Of a DNA stretch of 64,000 nt, positions 10,833 to 21,370 are shown in pieces. The stretch covers positions 8,367,850 to 8,431,849 of the forward strand of contig NC_083602.1 of assembly GCF_029168945.1 (NCBI RefSeq), given 5' to 3'. Source of the stretch: Cannabis sativa. Its lineage: Eukaryota > Streptophyta > Magnoliopsida > Rosales > Cannabaceae. The translations under genes and the position numbers were made by a program. Each line of letters starts with the position of its first letter. The first letter of the stretch is position 1. The notes below the pieces were generated by a model that saw only the letters and a program-made list of their open reading frames with translations, did not search any database and was not told the DNA's origin.

Positions 10833-11991
10833 ACAATCCCTTTTGTAATGCCCTGGTCTACCACACTGAAAGCACCGCTGCCCTTTACACTCCCTTGGAT
10901 GGTGCTTTTTATAACTGGGGTACTCTAGGTAAGTGTATTGGGTTTCGACGCAACTCTGGCGATTGCCTCTACCCTAGTTCCCATGGAACCTCTTGTTCTA
11001 ACCCGAGCCAGTGGTAGCAGTAGATGCCTTTCTTTTCTGATGAATGACCGAGCCACTACCTCCCCTACTAATGCCTGATGCAGGAGGGGTAGGAGCCCTG
11101 CCAACAACCGGAGTCCCACAAGACTCTAAAGTGCACTCCACTGCGCCCTCAGCCCGCAATGCCTTATCTGCCATTTCAGCATAGGTGGTACTATCATCAG
11201 TAGTGATCATAAGGTCGTGTCTGATCTTCGCATTTAACCCATCCAGATACTTCTCTTTCTTGCTGAAATCTGTTGGCACAATTCTCGAGGCCAACCTTGC
11301 CAAACGATCAAATTGGATCGTGTATTCAGTAACACTCATGTTTTTTTCGTGAATCAGTTGGGTGAATTCTTTTCTGTTAGCACTTCTGACTGCTTCGTTG
11401 TAATACTTAGCATTGAAAAGTTCCTGGAACTTTTCCCAGGTTATAGTTGTCATATCATCAGTCATGGACACCATGTCCCACCAGACCAGAGTGTCTTCTT
11501 CAAATTTAAAGGTGGCACAGACCACCCTATCATTACCGGTGACGTCCATAAAATTCAAGATCCTGGTAATCACTGTTAGCCATTGCTCGACTTGTAATGA
11601 CATCGGGACCTCCCAGAAAAACTGGAGGTGCCTGCTTACGGAACCTTTCATACAGGGGTTCCATCTGGTTCATTGTAACCATAGGTTCGGCCTGCACAGC
11701 AGGGGCAGGTGCCACTGGTATTTTTGGAGCAGACAGTGCAGGTGCACCCTGTTGTCTCAAGCGTCGAATCTCATCATCTTGTTCATTGATCCTGGCTTGC
11801 ATCGCTGCAAACCTATTTTCCCAATCATGGGCAGCTTGGGCAGCCTGTGGCGGGTTAACATCACCCCGGCCACGTGCCCTGCCTCTAGGACCTCTACCAC
11901 GACCACGATCATTTAGGAGAATTTGAGCTCCCTGACCACCACTGGACCCAACCGAATTGCCCTAACTCCTGGTATTTTGCCTGGCGTCCAT
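10833..11991 (-). pseudogene. Element A gag (broken)
   Basis: Gag forms the particle shell and binds genomic RNA. The most upstream plausible start is the ATG at 11991; codon 10 is already a stop. The N-terminal part is Arg/Gly-rich (RGRGRGPRGRARGRGDV), then a short coiled-coil-like MQARINEQDDEIRRLRQQ. After a frameshift near 11600 comes the retrotransposon gag core: WLTVITRILNFMDVTGND, EEDTLVWWDMV, then WEKFQELFNAKYYNEAVR. The CX2CX4HX4C zinc knuckle (CFQCGRPGHYKRDC) is intact at 10833-10874 but in another frame. Pseudogene by at least one stop and two frameshifts. Confidence 0.87.
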
Positions 11992-12256
11992 ACTAATTAG
12001 AACAACCAGCGTAACCAAGAGCTAGTTTGGTCAGACCGTGATCAAAGAAAAACTTACTAATGTCGCTTATTTGGAAATTAAAATCATGCACCTATTCTAC
12101 TATTAGGCTACTACATGCTTCCTAATAGGCTTTTCTTAAATAATACAATAAAAATAAACTACTAAAGCAATAAAAGCTTACTGAACAGTGAAATGAGCTG
12201 ACTTTTGATGATGATTGTACATGTCGTGACGATCTTCGAAAGACAACCGTTAAAAA

Positions 12257-13146
12257 ATACATTTACAAAAGTTTGCTAGATTGGCATAAAAGTTTTGTCG
12301 CCTAGCGACTGTCAGCAAAAGCCTTGATGCCCCCCTAAGATCGTACGCTCCAGGCCTAACTGCCCCGACATGTACAATCTTCACCTGCTCATTCTCACGG
12401 CTCCTCAGCTTTAGCCTTGCCCTTACCTACACATGGAAATAGCACTGTGAGTCGACAAACTCAGTTAGAAAAGCATAACATATAACATACTAATATCCCA
12501 GGTTATAACCTGGCGCCCATACACCCGATCATAACCCTAATCCCCGTGTCCCACACGGTACTGAGTCTAGAACGTTCATACAACAATACTATCAACCATA
12601 ATGTCAGCCTATACTCAATATGCTAGTCATACTCTAGCCATATTGATGTGACAGCATCGATCAGTATTTTAGCCAACATACATTTATCAGTTTTCAGCAT
12701 AACTCTATGTATACTACTACTGCTATCAATGTAATCTAACAGGCATAAACAACATGTACGCTAAAACATGTATTAACATATAAGACAAAGAGCTAATGGG
12801 GCAAAATGACCATTTTGCCCCTTCCACACTAAAAGGTATAAAAGGTCACTAAGGGATATTTTGGAGAATTCTAAAATCCCGACTATTCCTGACATTCCCA
12901 ATGTCTAACTTTATTGTCCTGCTATACTAAAAATACCAGGATGTGATTCTAATAGCCAAACACCGCGTTCTAATGTTGCCAGACACAAAATATGCATAAA
13001 TTATGAAATTTCTATATGTGACATAAAAATGCATTCTGAATTCTAATAAATTATCATAAATAATTAATTCAATGCTAATATATAATTTTCCAACTTAAAT
13101 CCTAATTATCTGCTAATTTCCAAATTAAAGCTAAGCGATCTTTATA
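12257..13146 (-). mobile_element. Element A 5' LTR, truncated and internally deleted
   Basis: Homology to the 3' LTR begins at about 12257 (ACATTTACAAAAGTTTGCT). The terminal ~170 bp of U5 and any adjacent primer-binding site are gone; the 12000-12256 leader runs straight into it. A second gap joins ACATGTATTAACATAT to AAGACAAAGAGCTAATGGGG at about 12780, skipping the segment equal to 5699-6961 of the 3' LTR, including the GA microsatellite. The outer end reads CTTTATA (13140-13146) instead of CTTTACA, a C-to-T change. Confidence 0.88.
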
Positions 13147-13874
13147 GAATCTGTTCAGGCAGACTATCAATCTATTTAAACATATTCACTGTACCTAGAT
13201 AGATTTTCAACATAGTTTCCTTATATAAATAAGAAAACAAAATATACATTAAAGACACAAGTTGTAGACGGTTCCTTGACAAAGAAATCACATCAATTAA
13301 AATAAATAAAATATTAATACATTTCTTAAACATAAAAAGTCAAGATAAGATATTCTAAATAAGCAAACTACATATTTATTTGACAAATATAACACAATCT
13401 AATTTTAAAAAATATTTTTACACCAAAACAAGATCTCAACATTTTTTCAAAAATACCACACATAATTAATTTTTTCATATTTACTAAATGCTATCCTAAT
13501 TTTTTTCCTCATGACATGGCATGCTTACGCGGACAAAATCAGTGCCACATGGCACTACAACTCACCAGTAGGAAGGTCAAGTCAAACACTTAAACAAACA
13601 GAGACCCCAACACTCAAACAGGCATCAAGTAAAAAACTAGCTCCCTCTCTTGAGCTGGGGTGGCCAGCCTTGGGAATGCACCATGGCTAGCCAGCCTGGC
13701 CAACCAAGAGGTGCACGCTGGCTTTCCTGAACACTTCTACACGTGGACAACAACACATGGGCTGCGAATTGGGCCCTAAAAGCCCAATAGAATGGCTCGA
13801 TAATATCTAGAATCAAGGACAGTTTGGTCTTTTGTAAATATCTAACAGACTATGCAAGTATTAAGGGATTTGAA
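13147..13874 (+). mobile_element. Left part of element E 5' LTR (outer limit not resolved)
   Basis: This stretch lies between element A and copia C. C inserted at TTGAA (13870-13874, repeated at 36005-36009), so this DNA is continuous with 36010-36436, which ends in a Tat-type LTR edge and primer site. Part of it is therefore the upstream half of that LTR. It contains GGCCAGCC-rich sequence at 13660-13720. I cannot see where the LTR begins; TGTTCAGGCAG at about 13152 is a candidate. No coding. Confidence 0.6.
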
Positions 13875-15284
13875 TGTCGGGAATTTTTTACTAGGATCTA
13901 GATTTACTAACAAGTATGTTGAATAACATCCTAAATATGAATTCTCTAAAACAATGAAACTAGACACATATGAGTTTAAAAAATCTTAAATTAGTTGCAG
14001 CAGAATATAATGACTCCTTCCTCTAAGATCTCTAACCCTTGTTCCTTTCTGTCGCATAGTATTATCAAGATCTGAGTCTGGATCACTTTCTCTTATTCGG
14101 GTTTGGTTGCCACCGTCTTACTCACAATGATTGAGTACTTGACTTGCAATGTATGGGCATGTCACTCTATCACTAAGGGTTCGAATATGAAGAACAATGA
14201 GGAGGCTTGAAAATCACTATAGAAGGTGTCTCTCATCTACAAGTTGTCTGACAGATAAAACTAGGTTTGATTTGGTTGAAGGCATCAAGTGGATGAGTGA
14301 GAGCATCATGTTCCTTTTATAGTGTTTCAACTAGCGCTTAGGGCTGAATTATATGGATTAAAATAGAATAAAATATTGTGCAAAAATTCAATCTAAGGGC
14401 CGGCCATAAAGGACCAATCACTAGTAACAATTTTGCCATTTTTTTCAACCACTTATTCTTCTTTCAATAAAACTATATTTTCCAATTCAATCCTATAAAT
14501 GCCAAAACTATTTATTTAATAATTATAATTAATTATCATATAAAAATTCCATTTATATTATTTATTAATTAGACCATACAAGGTCTATTAATTAATAAAT
14601 TGACCCTAAAACTTTTTTTCTTCACAATTAAGCCCTTGCTTAGTGAAAATTCTTAAGTAAGACATAGTCTAATTTTAGAATTATAATTTGTTAATCAAAA
14701 TCAATTGACTGAGTCTGCAAGTAGTATTATCTTAATTAGTGAGGGGGCCATGGGCCTATATAACTAAGCTTTCAATAAGTAGATCTAGAATTCACCAAGT
14801 AAATTCTCTAACTTATTAATTTTACCTTGCGCCACTATAGATTTGGAATTGAATAACACTCGTAATTATATAGAACGCTCTATATGTATCACGATATAGA
14901 TACATTATGATTATCTATTGTTACAATCCTAATAGTCAAAGATCCTCTATAGATCATTTACATTGAATAAGGACAAATTTACCGTTCTACCCTTCAATGT
15001 ATTTTATCCTTAAAACACTTAGCCACCTATAAATGATACTTCAGTAAACTAATATAATCACTGAAATGAGGCCTCAATCATCTATCTCTATTCAACCAAG
15101 CTCGAAGAAAATCATCGTTTCACTTCTAAATACTTATAGAAGCTATAGATTCCATATATATGATCAGAGCTCCCACTCAATTGAATTACCATGTTTCCAA
15201 GATGTAAATATCCGCCAGAACTATTTGTTAGCTTCCACGAACAACTTGAAGAACATGAATAATACAACTAAGCTGATTCTAACC

Positions 15285-16808
15285 TGATAACTCTAAGATT
15301 TAGAGTTATTTTGATGTCCTTAAGCTTGAATTTTAAGCTAAATAATAGAGTAATTAGTGTCTATATTATGTAATTGTGTTTAGTTTGTTGTGTCTTTGTA
15401 ATAAATGGAAGTGTGTGTGTTAGTAAGTGTTCAATAGACTTATGTTGTTGTTTTTATGTGCATTAAGCAGAAAAAAATGCAAGAATAGGTATTTGGAAAT
15501 GTTTGGGACAAGGAGATAAAGGAGAAGAAAAATGCTTAATGCTGACTGGCATTGCTATAACAATCATCGCGTAGCAATTTGTCAGCCCAATAAGTGTATT
15601 TTGGCAGAAGTCCAACTAGCATTAATGAAGAAAGAAAGGAGCTGAGATGGCGAAAATGTGACCAATGACTCAACTAATAGGTGGAAAATGAAGGACAAGT
15701 GGACCATCACTGTGATTTCTGATTAGGGTAAACTTTAGTACCCTAATTGGGGAGCAAAAGAGAAGGAGGATAAATCAAAAGGTGGCTGCACTTTGAGAAA
15801 AGGAGGCTGGTACGAAATTGTAGAAAAAAAAAGAAATCTAAGTACAGAAAAAGAAAGGAAAAGAAGAGAGTACAAAGAAGAAGACTAAGAAGAAGGAGAA
15901 GAAGGCAACTTACAAAGAAAGGATTTGAGCTTCAAACTCATTTCTCTTGCTCTCCTCTTCATTTTGTATCATTTTCTACTCTCTAGTTTTCTCTTTAACT
16001 CCATGAACATTTCATTTTCTGGGTTGATGTTTTTAATTTCAGCCATGAACTAAAATATTTGAGATTTGGGTGGTGCTGAACCCTTGTATGGACTAGTATT
16101 TTGATTTTGCAATGATTAAGTAATCTTGTCTTAGTTCAATTAGTTGTGATGAAATATTGATTGAATGTTAATTTTTGGCCATCTTTAACATTTAGCAAGC
16201 TAGTTCTTACTTGGAAAAGTAAGACTTAGTTGAACCCCTCCAATTGATGCATGATTTTTACCTTTTTTTTTTAGGTTTTAATTAGTAGTGAAATAGGCAT
16301 ATTTTGCTACCATGCATAACTAAAGATTTGATGCTTTATTGGACGATTTGTGATCTAAGCTGATGTAGGAATGCATTGTTGATATTATGAATGGTTTATT
16401 GCAAGTTTTGGAAAAAGCTTGCTGGTGTTTTTTGAAATCTGTTAACTCTGCCAGGATTGCTGAGTCATTGCTGTATCAACTAGGACATACAAGTGGAAAT
16501 TAATCACCCAAGTCTATTTTTCAAATATGAAATTATCACCACTTTAATCACTTTTAGCTTCTTATTTTTAGTTTATTTAGTTTAAAAAATTGTTTCTCAA
16601 GTTTAGAATTAAGGTTATAAATTTTTCTCTTGAATTAATTTGTTACTTTGTTTTATTTTTATTTGAAATTCTTGGAATCGCTCTTAGTTGATTGCGCATT
16701 ATTTAATAAAAAGTCCCTTTGGAGACGAACTTTGATTACTTATCATTGTATTACTTGTTTGTGATTGTGTACACTTGCACAATTATAAATCAATATAACT
16801 TCCCAACA
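15285..16808 (+). mobile_element. Element B 5' LTR
   Basis: Starts TGATAACTCTAAGATTTAGA and ends TTCCCAACA, 1,524 bp. The first bases contain a perfect 10-bp inverted repeat, ATAACTCTAA / TTAGAGTTAT, with a 3-nt loop (15287-15309). The 3' LTR is 1,506 bp and differs by scattered substitutions and a short deletion corresponding to about 15367-15390 here. Confidence 0.95.
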
Positions 16809-16814
16809 AGTTTT

Positions 16815-16832
16815 TGGCGCCGTTGCGAGGGA
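16815..16832 (+). promoter_or_regulatory. Element B primer-binding site (tRNA-Asp type)
   Basis: TGGCGCCGTTGCGAGGGA lies six bases beyond the LTR. It closely fits the complement of the 3' end of plant tRNA-Asp, including the terminal CCA, which is the usual primer of Athila elements. This supports the lineage call. Confidence 0.85.
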
Positions 16833-16936
16833 TTTTAAGTTATAAATTTTGTTTTATCAACTAATTGACATTCTAATAATTTTTTGTGCTTTTAATCTTG
16901 CTGGTTGTTCTTTGAAATCTTAGGTATCTATAGTGT

Positions 16937-18459
16937 ATGAACCAACAAGAGGACTTTGAACTTGCTCCTATTCACCCCGAGATTGAACGCACATTCCAAA
17001 GAAGAAGGAGGGTTAAAAAGGCTAAGGGCCGAGACATCATGGCTGAGAATCTTGATGATGATGGGATTGCTCAACAAATTGTTAATTCCATCATATTGGT
17101 AGATGATCGAGCAAGGGATATACGAGAGTATGCAGCCCCCATGTTTAATGAGCTCAATCCAGGCATTTTGAGGCCTGAAATACAAGCACCACAATTTGAG
17201 CTCAAGCCAGTGATGTTTCAAATGCTCCAAACCGTGGGGCAATTCAGCGGGATGCCAACTGAGGATCCTCACCTCCATCTTTGTTCATTCTTGGAGGTGA
17301 GTGATTCTTTCAAGATCCAAGGAGTGAGTGAAGAGGTTCTAAGGTTGAAGCTATTCCCATTCTCACTACGAGACCGAGCTAGATCATGGCTCAACACTTT
17401 GCCTCCTGATTCTGTTACCAATTGGAATGATCTTGCTGAGAAGTTTCTGAGGAAATACTTTCCTCCTACTAGAAATGCAAAATTCAAAAGTGAGATAATG
17501 TCTTTTCAGCAACTTGAAGATGGGTCCACAAGTGATGCGTGAGAGAGGTTTAAGGAACTTTTGCGAAAGTGTCCACATCATGGCATACACATTGTATACA
17601 GATGGAGACTTTTTATAATGGCTTGAATGCAGCTTCTCGAATGGTGTTAGATGCATCGGCCAATGGTGCTATTTTGTCGAAGTCTTACAACGAAGCATTT
17701 GAGATTTTGGAGACCATTGCAAGTAACAACTACCAATGGTCCAACACAAGAGCTCCAACAAGTAGAAAAGTGGCGGGGGTCCTTGAGGTAGATGCAATAA
17801 CGACTTTGACAGCTCAAATGGCTTCCATGACGAATGTTTTGAAGAATTTGAGCATTCGGAACTCTAAAAATATTCAACCAGGTGCTGCCATTCAAAGTGA
17901 TGATGTCTCATGTGTGTTTTGTGGAGAAGGGCATGTGTTTGGGAAGTGTCCATCTAATCCGGAGTCCGTTTGTTACATGGGAAATCATAATTTTAATAGA
18001 AAGAATGGGGCATTCTCAAATTCTTACAATCAAGCATGGAAGAATCATCCTAAATTGTCTTGGGGGGTTCAAGGAGCAAGCTCAAGCACCACACCAGCCC
18101 AAGGAAGACAAGCATATCCACCGGGCTTTTCACAACAACCGCGACATTCACAACATGCTCAAAATTCCCGACCGAGTTCTTTAGAGAGTCTAATGCGAGA
18201 TTATATGGCCAAAAATGATGCGATGATACAAAGTCAAGCTGCCTCTCTTCGAAACCTTGAGTTGCAACTTGGACATTTGGCCAATGAATTAAAAGCTAGG
18301 CCAGAAGGTTCTTTGCCTAGCGACACGAAAAATCCAAGGAGGGATGGGAAGGAACAATGCAAATCCATTCAACTAAGGAGTGGCAAGCATCTGAAAAATT
18401 CTGAGGAGGAAATAAAGGGTAGTGGGGAGCCCACTTCAATCCAAATCGACGAAAAATAG
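16937..18459 (+). pseudogene. Element B gag (one stop, one frameshift)
   Basis: The frame from the ATG at 16937 carries the Athila capsid region: FELKPVMFQMLQTVGQFSGM, then EDPHLHLCSFLEVSDSFK, RLKLFPFSLRDRARSWLNTL and WNDLAEKFLRKYFPPTRNAK. It stops at 17540 (SDA, stop, ERFKELL), where the family has Trp, so TGG became TGA. A 1-2 base deletion near 17585 moves the frame to 17569-18459: CIQMETFYNGLNAASRMVLD, LSKSYNEAFEILETIASNNY, then a zinc knuckle CVFCGEGHVFGKC and CYMGN. C-terminal Gln/Ser/Pro-rich and a Leu-rich segment follow. Otherwise well kept, which suggests fairly recent inactivation. Confidence 0.92.
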
Positions 18460-18633
18460 AGTAAAAAAACTGCCCAGGAATTTGTTGATACCAGACTAGT
18501 TGATACAGCAAAGGGTTAGAACCCTGACAGTCAGCAGTCTGCACCAGTATGTTCTAGTCCTAAACCACCCCTTCCATTTCCTCAAAGATTTCGGAAACAG
18601 TAGCAAGATGGGAAATTCAAGAAGTTTTTAGAT

Positions 18634-19110
18634 GTGTTGAAGCAGCTCCATATCAATATTCCCTTGGTGGAAGCATTGGAGCAAATGCCGAATTATGTCA
18701 AGTTCTTAAAAGATATTTTGACAAAGAAAAGGAGGCTTGGCGAGTTTGAAACGATCGCTTTGACTGAGGGCTATAGCGTTATGTTGAAGAATAAAATTCC
18801 ACCTAAATTGAAAGATCCGGGCAGCTTCACAATTCCAATTTCTATTGGGGGACGGGATGTTGGAAGAGCTCTTTGTGATTTGAGAGCTAGTATTAATCTC
18901 ATGCCCATGTCTATTTTCAAGAAGTTGGGAATTGGAGAAGCAAGGCCAACCACCGTCACTTTACAATTAGCGGATCGTTCCATGGCTCATCCAGATGGAA
19001 AAATTGAAGATGTTTTGGTACAAGTAGATAAGTTCATCTTTCCGGCGGACTCATTATTCTCGACTATGAGGAAGATAGGGAAGTTCCAATCATTTTAGGG
19101 AGGCCATTTC
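18634..19110 (+). pseudogene. Element B aspartic protease region (G-to-R at active site)
   Basis: Begins LKQLHINIPLVEALEQMPNY and YVKFLKDILTKKRRL, the Athila gag-protease junction. The protease box reads GRALCDLRASINLMPMSIFK, where the family has CDLGASINLMP, so the Gly after the catalytic Asp-Leu is Arg. After VDKFIFPAD a one-base shift near 19045 breaks the frame; the correct reading (DYEEDREVPIILGRPFLAMG) continues in the frame of the next ORF. Start codon not assigned, because it was probably translated as part of Gag-Pol. Confidence 0.88.
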
Positions 19111-19115
19111 TTGCT

Positions 19116-19646
19116 ATGGGAAGGACTTTGATAGATGTTGAAAAAGGAGAGCTCACCATGAGAGCTCAAGATGAGCAAGCCACATTCAAGGTTTTCCATC
19201 CCATACGTGCTCCAGATGCAATAGGAGAATGCTTAGCAATTGGAGATATGGAACCTAACATGGTTGAGGAGTCCAAATTCAAAGTTAGTAAGAAGGTGAG
19301 AAAGAAGATTCCCCTTAAAGAAATTGCTAAGGATCACGAGCCACGAGAAAGCAAAGACAAAGCATCATTTGACCATAAAAAACCACCCAAAAAGAAGAGA
19401 AAGAAAAAGAAGCTTAGTAGAAAAATTCGATCTCAAATGTTTGAAGTTGGGCAACAAGTGATTTTTTCCAACTCTTTAACGAAGGCTACTCATGGACGAC
19501 TAGATTCAAGGTGTGATGGATCTTTCATGGTGGAACTTCGTGAAGCACTTTCAAGAAGAAAATTCTTAGTGAAAGGCCAAGGAGTGAAGTTTGGGAGTGG
19601 AGAGGTGAACCGAGAAAAGGCCTCTATCTCCTTGAAGGATGCTTGA
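19116..19646 (+). pseudogene. Element B protease tail joined to an integrase C-terminal-like domain
   Basis: A 176-codon frame. Its first part (GRTLIDVEKGELTMRAQDEQ) is the usual end of the Athila protease. In a normal element RT follows, but here a basic linker appears (about residues 50-108, with PPKKKRKKKK), and then MFEVGQQVIFSNS ... HGRLDS ... FLVKGQGVKF ... ASISLKDA. That spacing of VGQ, NS, G-L-S-R, VKGQ and ISLKDA matches the C-terminal domain of Athila integrase as I know it. RT, RNase H and the integrase core are absent, not just mutated. The basic run could act as a nuclear-localisation signal. An assembled deletion product is the simplest explanation; whether the family amplified in this form is unknown. 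Confidence 0.72.
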
Positions 19647-19654
19647 TGTTTGTA

Positions 19655-19800
19655 ATTTGGGGATGCAAAAAGAAAAAAAAAAGAGAGAAAAAAAGAATGA
19701 AATGAGAAAAAAAAATTCAATAAAGGCACCCCAAGAAAGAAAAGCAAGAAAAAAAAGAGAAAAAAATAGAAGAAAAAAAATATATATATATATTATATAA
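19655..19800 (+). repeat. A/G-rich tract
   Basis: Directly after the ORF stop comes about 140 bp of A-rich sequence with scattered G, ending in TATATATATATATTATATAA. Together with a similar tract at 21293-21370 it brackets the odd C-rich and TTGGTGTG-rich block. It may be a slippage-prone run; a retroposed poly(A) origin cannot be shown. Confidence 0.6.
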
Positions 19801-20184
19801 TTAGTAAATAAATGTCATGGTAAAATTGCGAAATTGTTTCCTTTCTCTGTGCAGGAAATCAAGTGAAAAAGGTTGTAGAAGTGAAGAAATTTCAAATTGA
19901 GCAAAGAAATTAAGTTTGGGGTGGAAAAGTTATGTCCAGTTGCTATAGCAATGGCTTAGCAACGTTATTTGGCAGCAAAAGGAGTTTTGATAGTGGGCTA
20001 ATCAAAGGATTGGGGTTTTGAAAAAAAAAGTACTTTGTCTGATTAAGAGGAATGTGTTAATGATGCAATCATTGGGGAAGTTATCTTTATTCAGACCAAT
20101 CATTTGATCTTGTACTTAGTATTTTTCTTTTTTGGGATGATTGTATAAATTAATCTCAATATAAGTACATCGTGGGTCAAATAT

Positions 20185-20812
20185 ATGTCTACTGGGCCCC
20201 TTATACTAATCAGAGCCCACTTAAGTGTAAGCCCAATCTTCAACCCTATTCAACATCACTTTCATTCATCATTCCAACACAGCCACCCTAGCCTCCATAC
20301 GATTCCAAGCTCGACCAGTAACCCCCACACGAACCACTGCCCAGTCGACCCACCACCAACTCGAGCCACAGAACCCAGCCACCATGATTCACCAACCACC
20401 ATCATCGCTTCTCCAACTCAACTCCAATCACCCCATCTTCAACCCACGCCTCACTCAACTCAGCCGCTCCATTCAACTCGACACAACAACTCAATCTCAC
20501 GAGAAAACCCAGCTGTCTCCTTCCTCACTACTTTGTTCACCATCACCATCTTCATCTCAGCCGCACCTTCGAAACACCAATTCACCCAAGCACTCAACCT
20601 TCACCATTCCCCTTCGCCCAAATCACACCAGCGAAAAAAAAATCAGCACCAAAATTTCAGAACCAGTTTACCACCAGCCATTCCATCATCTCTGTTCAAC
20701 TCGTCCAGAACCACCTGAAGTCGACCATTCCAGCGTGAATCACCAACATTCATTCACACCACCTTCTCCATCCCGTCCTCTTCACGATTCAGAAACCAAC
20801 CACCATTACTAG
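20185..20812 (+). other. C-rich segment with two overlapping Ser/Pro/His/Thr-rich open frames
   Basis: Two overlapping frames (20185-20718 and 20384-20812) stay open because the DNA is C-rich and G-poor (CACC, CCAAC, TTCACC runs). Translations are low-complexity Ser/Pro/Thr/His with no domain. The first has a short hydrophobic stretch (SFLTTLFTITIFISAA). Athila elements can carry an env-like ORF after pol, but no signal peptide, transmembrane pair or recognisable env wording is present. I regard it as probably non-coding. Confidence 0.5.
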
Positions 20813-20989
20813 CTCCATCACAACCGAGAAGTACAAGGAGCAATCGATTAACTCACTGCAGTCACACTTGTCTTGAATTTCTCTAGTTTGTTAGCAGCTT
20901 TGCTATTATTTGGATTCTAATTTTGCTATGGTGGCCAAGTAATTGTGTGATATGTGAATGACTTAATTTGTTTCCATTAATACTCTGAA

Positions 20990-21290
20990 ATTCTTGGTGT
21001 GAAATTGGAAGTTTGGTGTGAGTAGAAGTGTTAGTTTGGTGTGTGGATTCTTTGAATTGGATAAATTGATAGTTGGAAGTGTTGAGGTGGTTTTGAAATT
21101 ATTTGTGTAGTTCATAATTGGTGGTGTGGCTTTGCAACTTTTGGTGTGATATTGGAATTTTGGTGTGGTTTTGGAACAATAGACTGTTTGAGGGAGTGAT
21201 TGTTGTGTGGATTTGGTGTAGTATGAAAAATGTTGGTGTGACTTTGAAATTTTTGTTGTGATTTGAGAAGTGTAAGGTGGTGTGTGAGTG
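20990..21290 (+). repeat. Degenerate TTGGTGTG repeat block
   Basis: About 300 bp with at least ten occurrences of TTTGGTGTG or close variants at irregular 15-40 bp spacing (for example near 21011, 21032, 21138, 21158 and 21231). The plus strand is G/T-rich and C-poor. It lies between the C-rich block and a second A-rich tract. Confidence 0.6.
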
Positions 21291-21292
21291 GT

Positions 21293-21370
21293 TTCCAAAA
21301 AAAAAAAAAAGAAAAAAAAAGAAAGAAAAAAAAAAGAAGAAAAAAAGAAAAAAAACAAAAAAAAAAATAA
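21293..21370 (+). repeat. Second A-rich tract
   Basis: About 78 bp of A with scattered G (AAAAAAGAAAAAAAAAGAAAG type). It gives Lys-rich spurious frames. Probably a slippage-generated run. Confidence 0.7.

Noticed and set aside
20185..20812. Possible env-like protein of the Athila derivative
   Set aside because: Composition alone keeps it open; no signal peptide, no transmembrane pair, two overlapping frames equally open. Left as uncertain non-coding.
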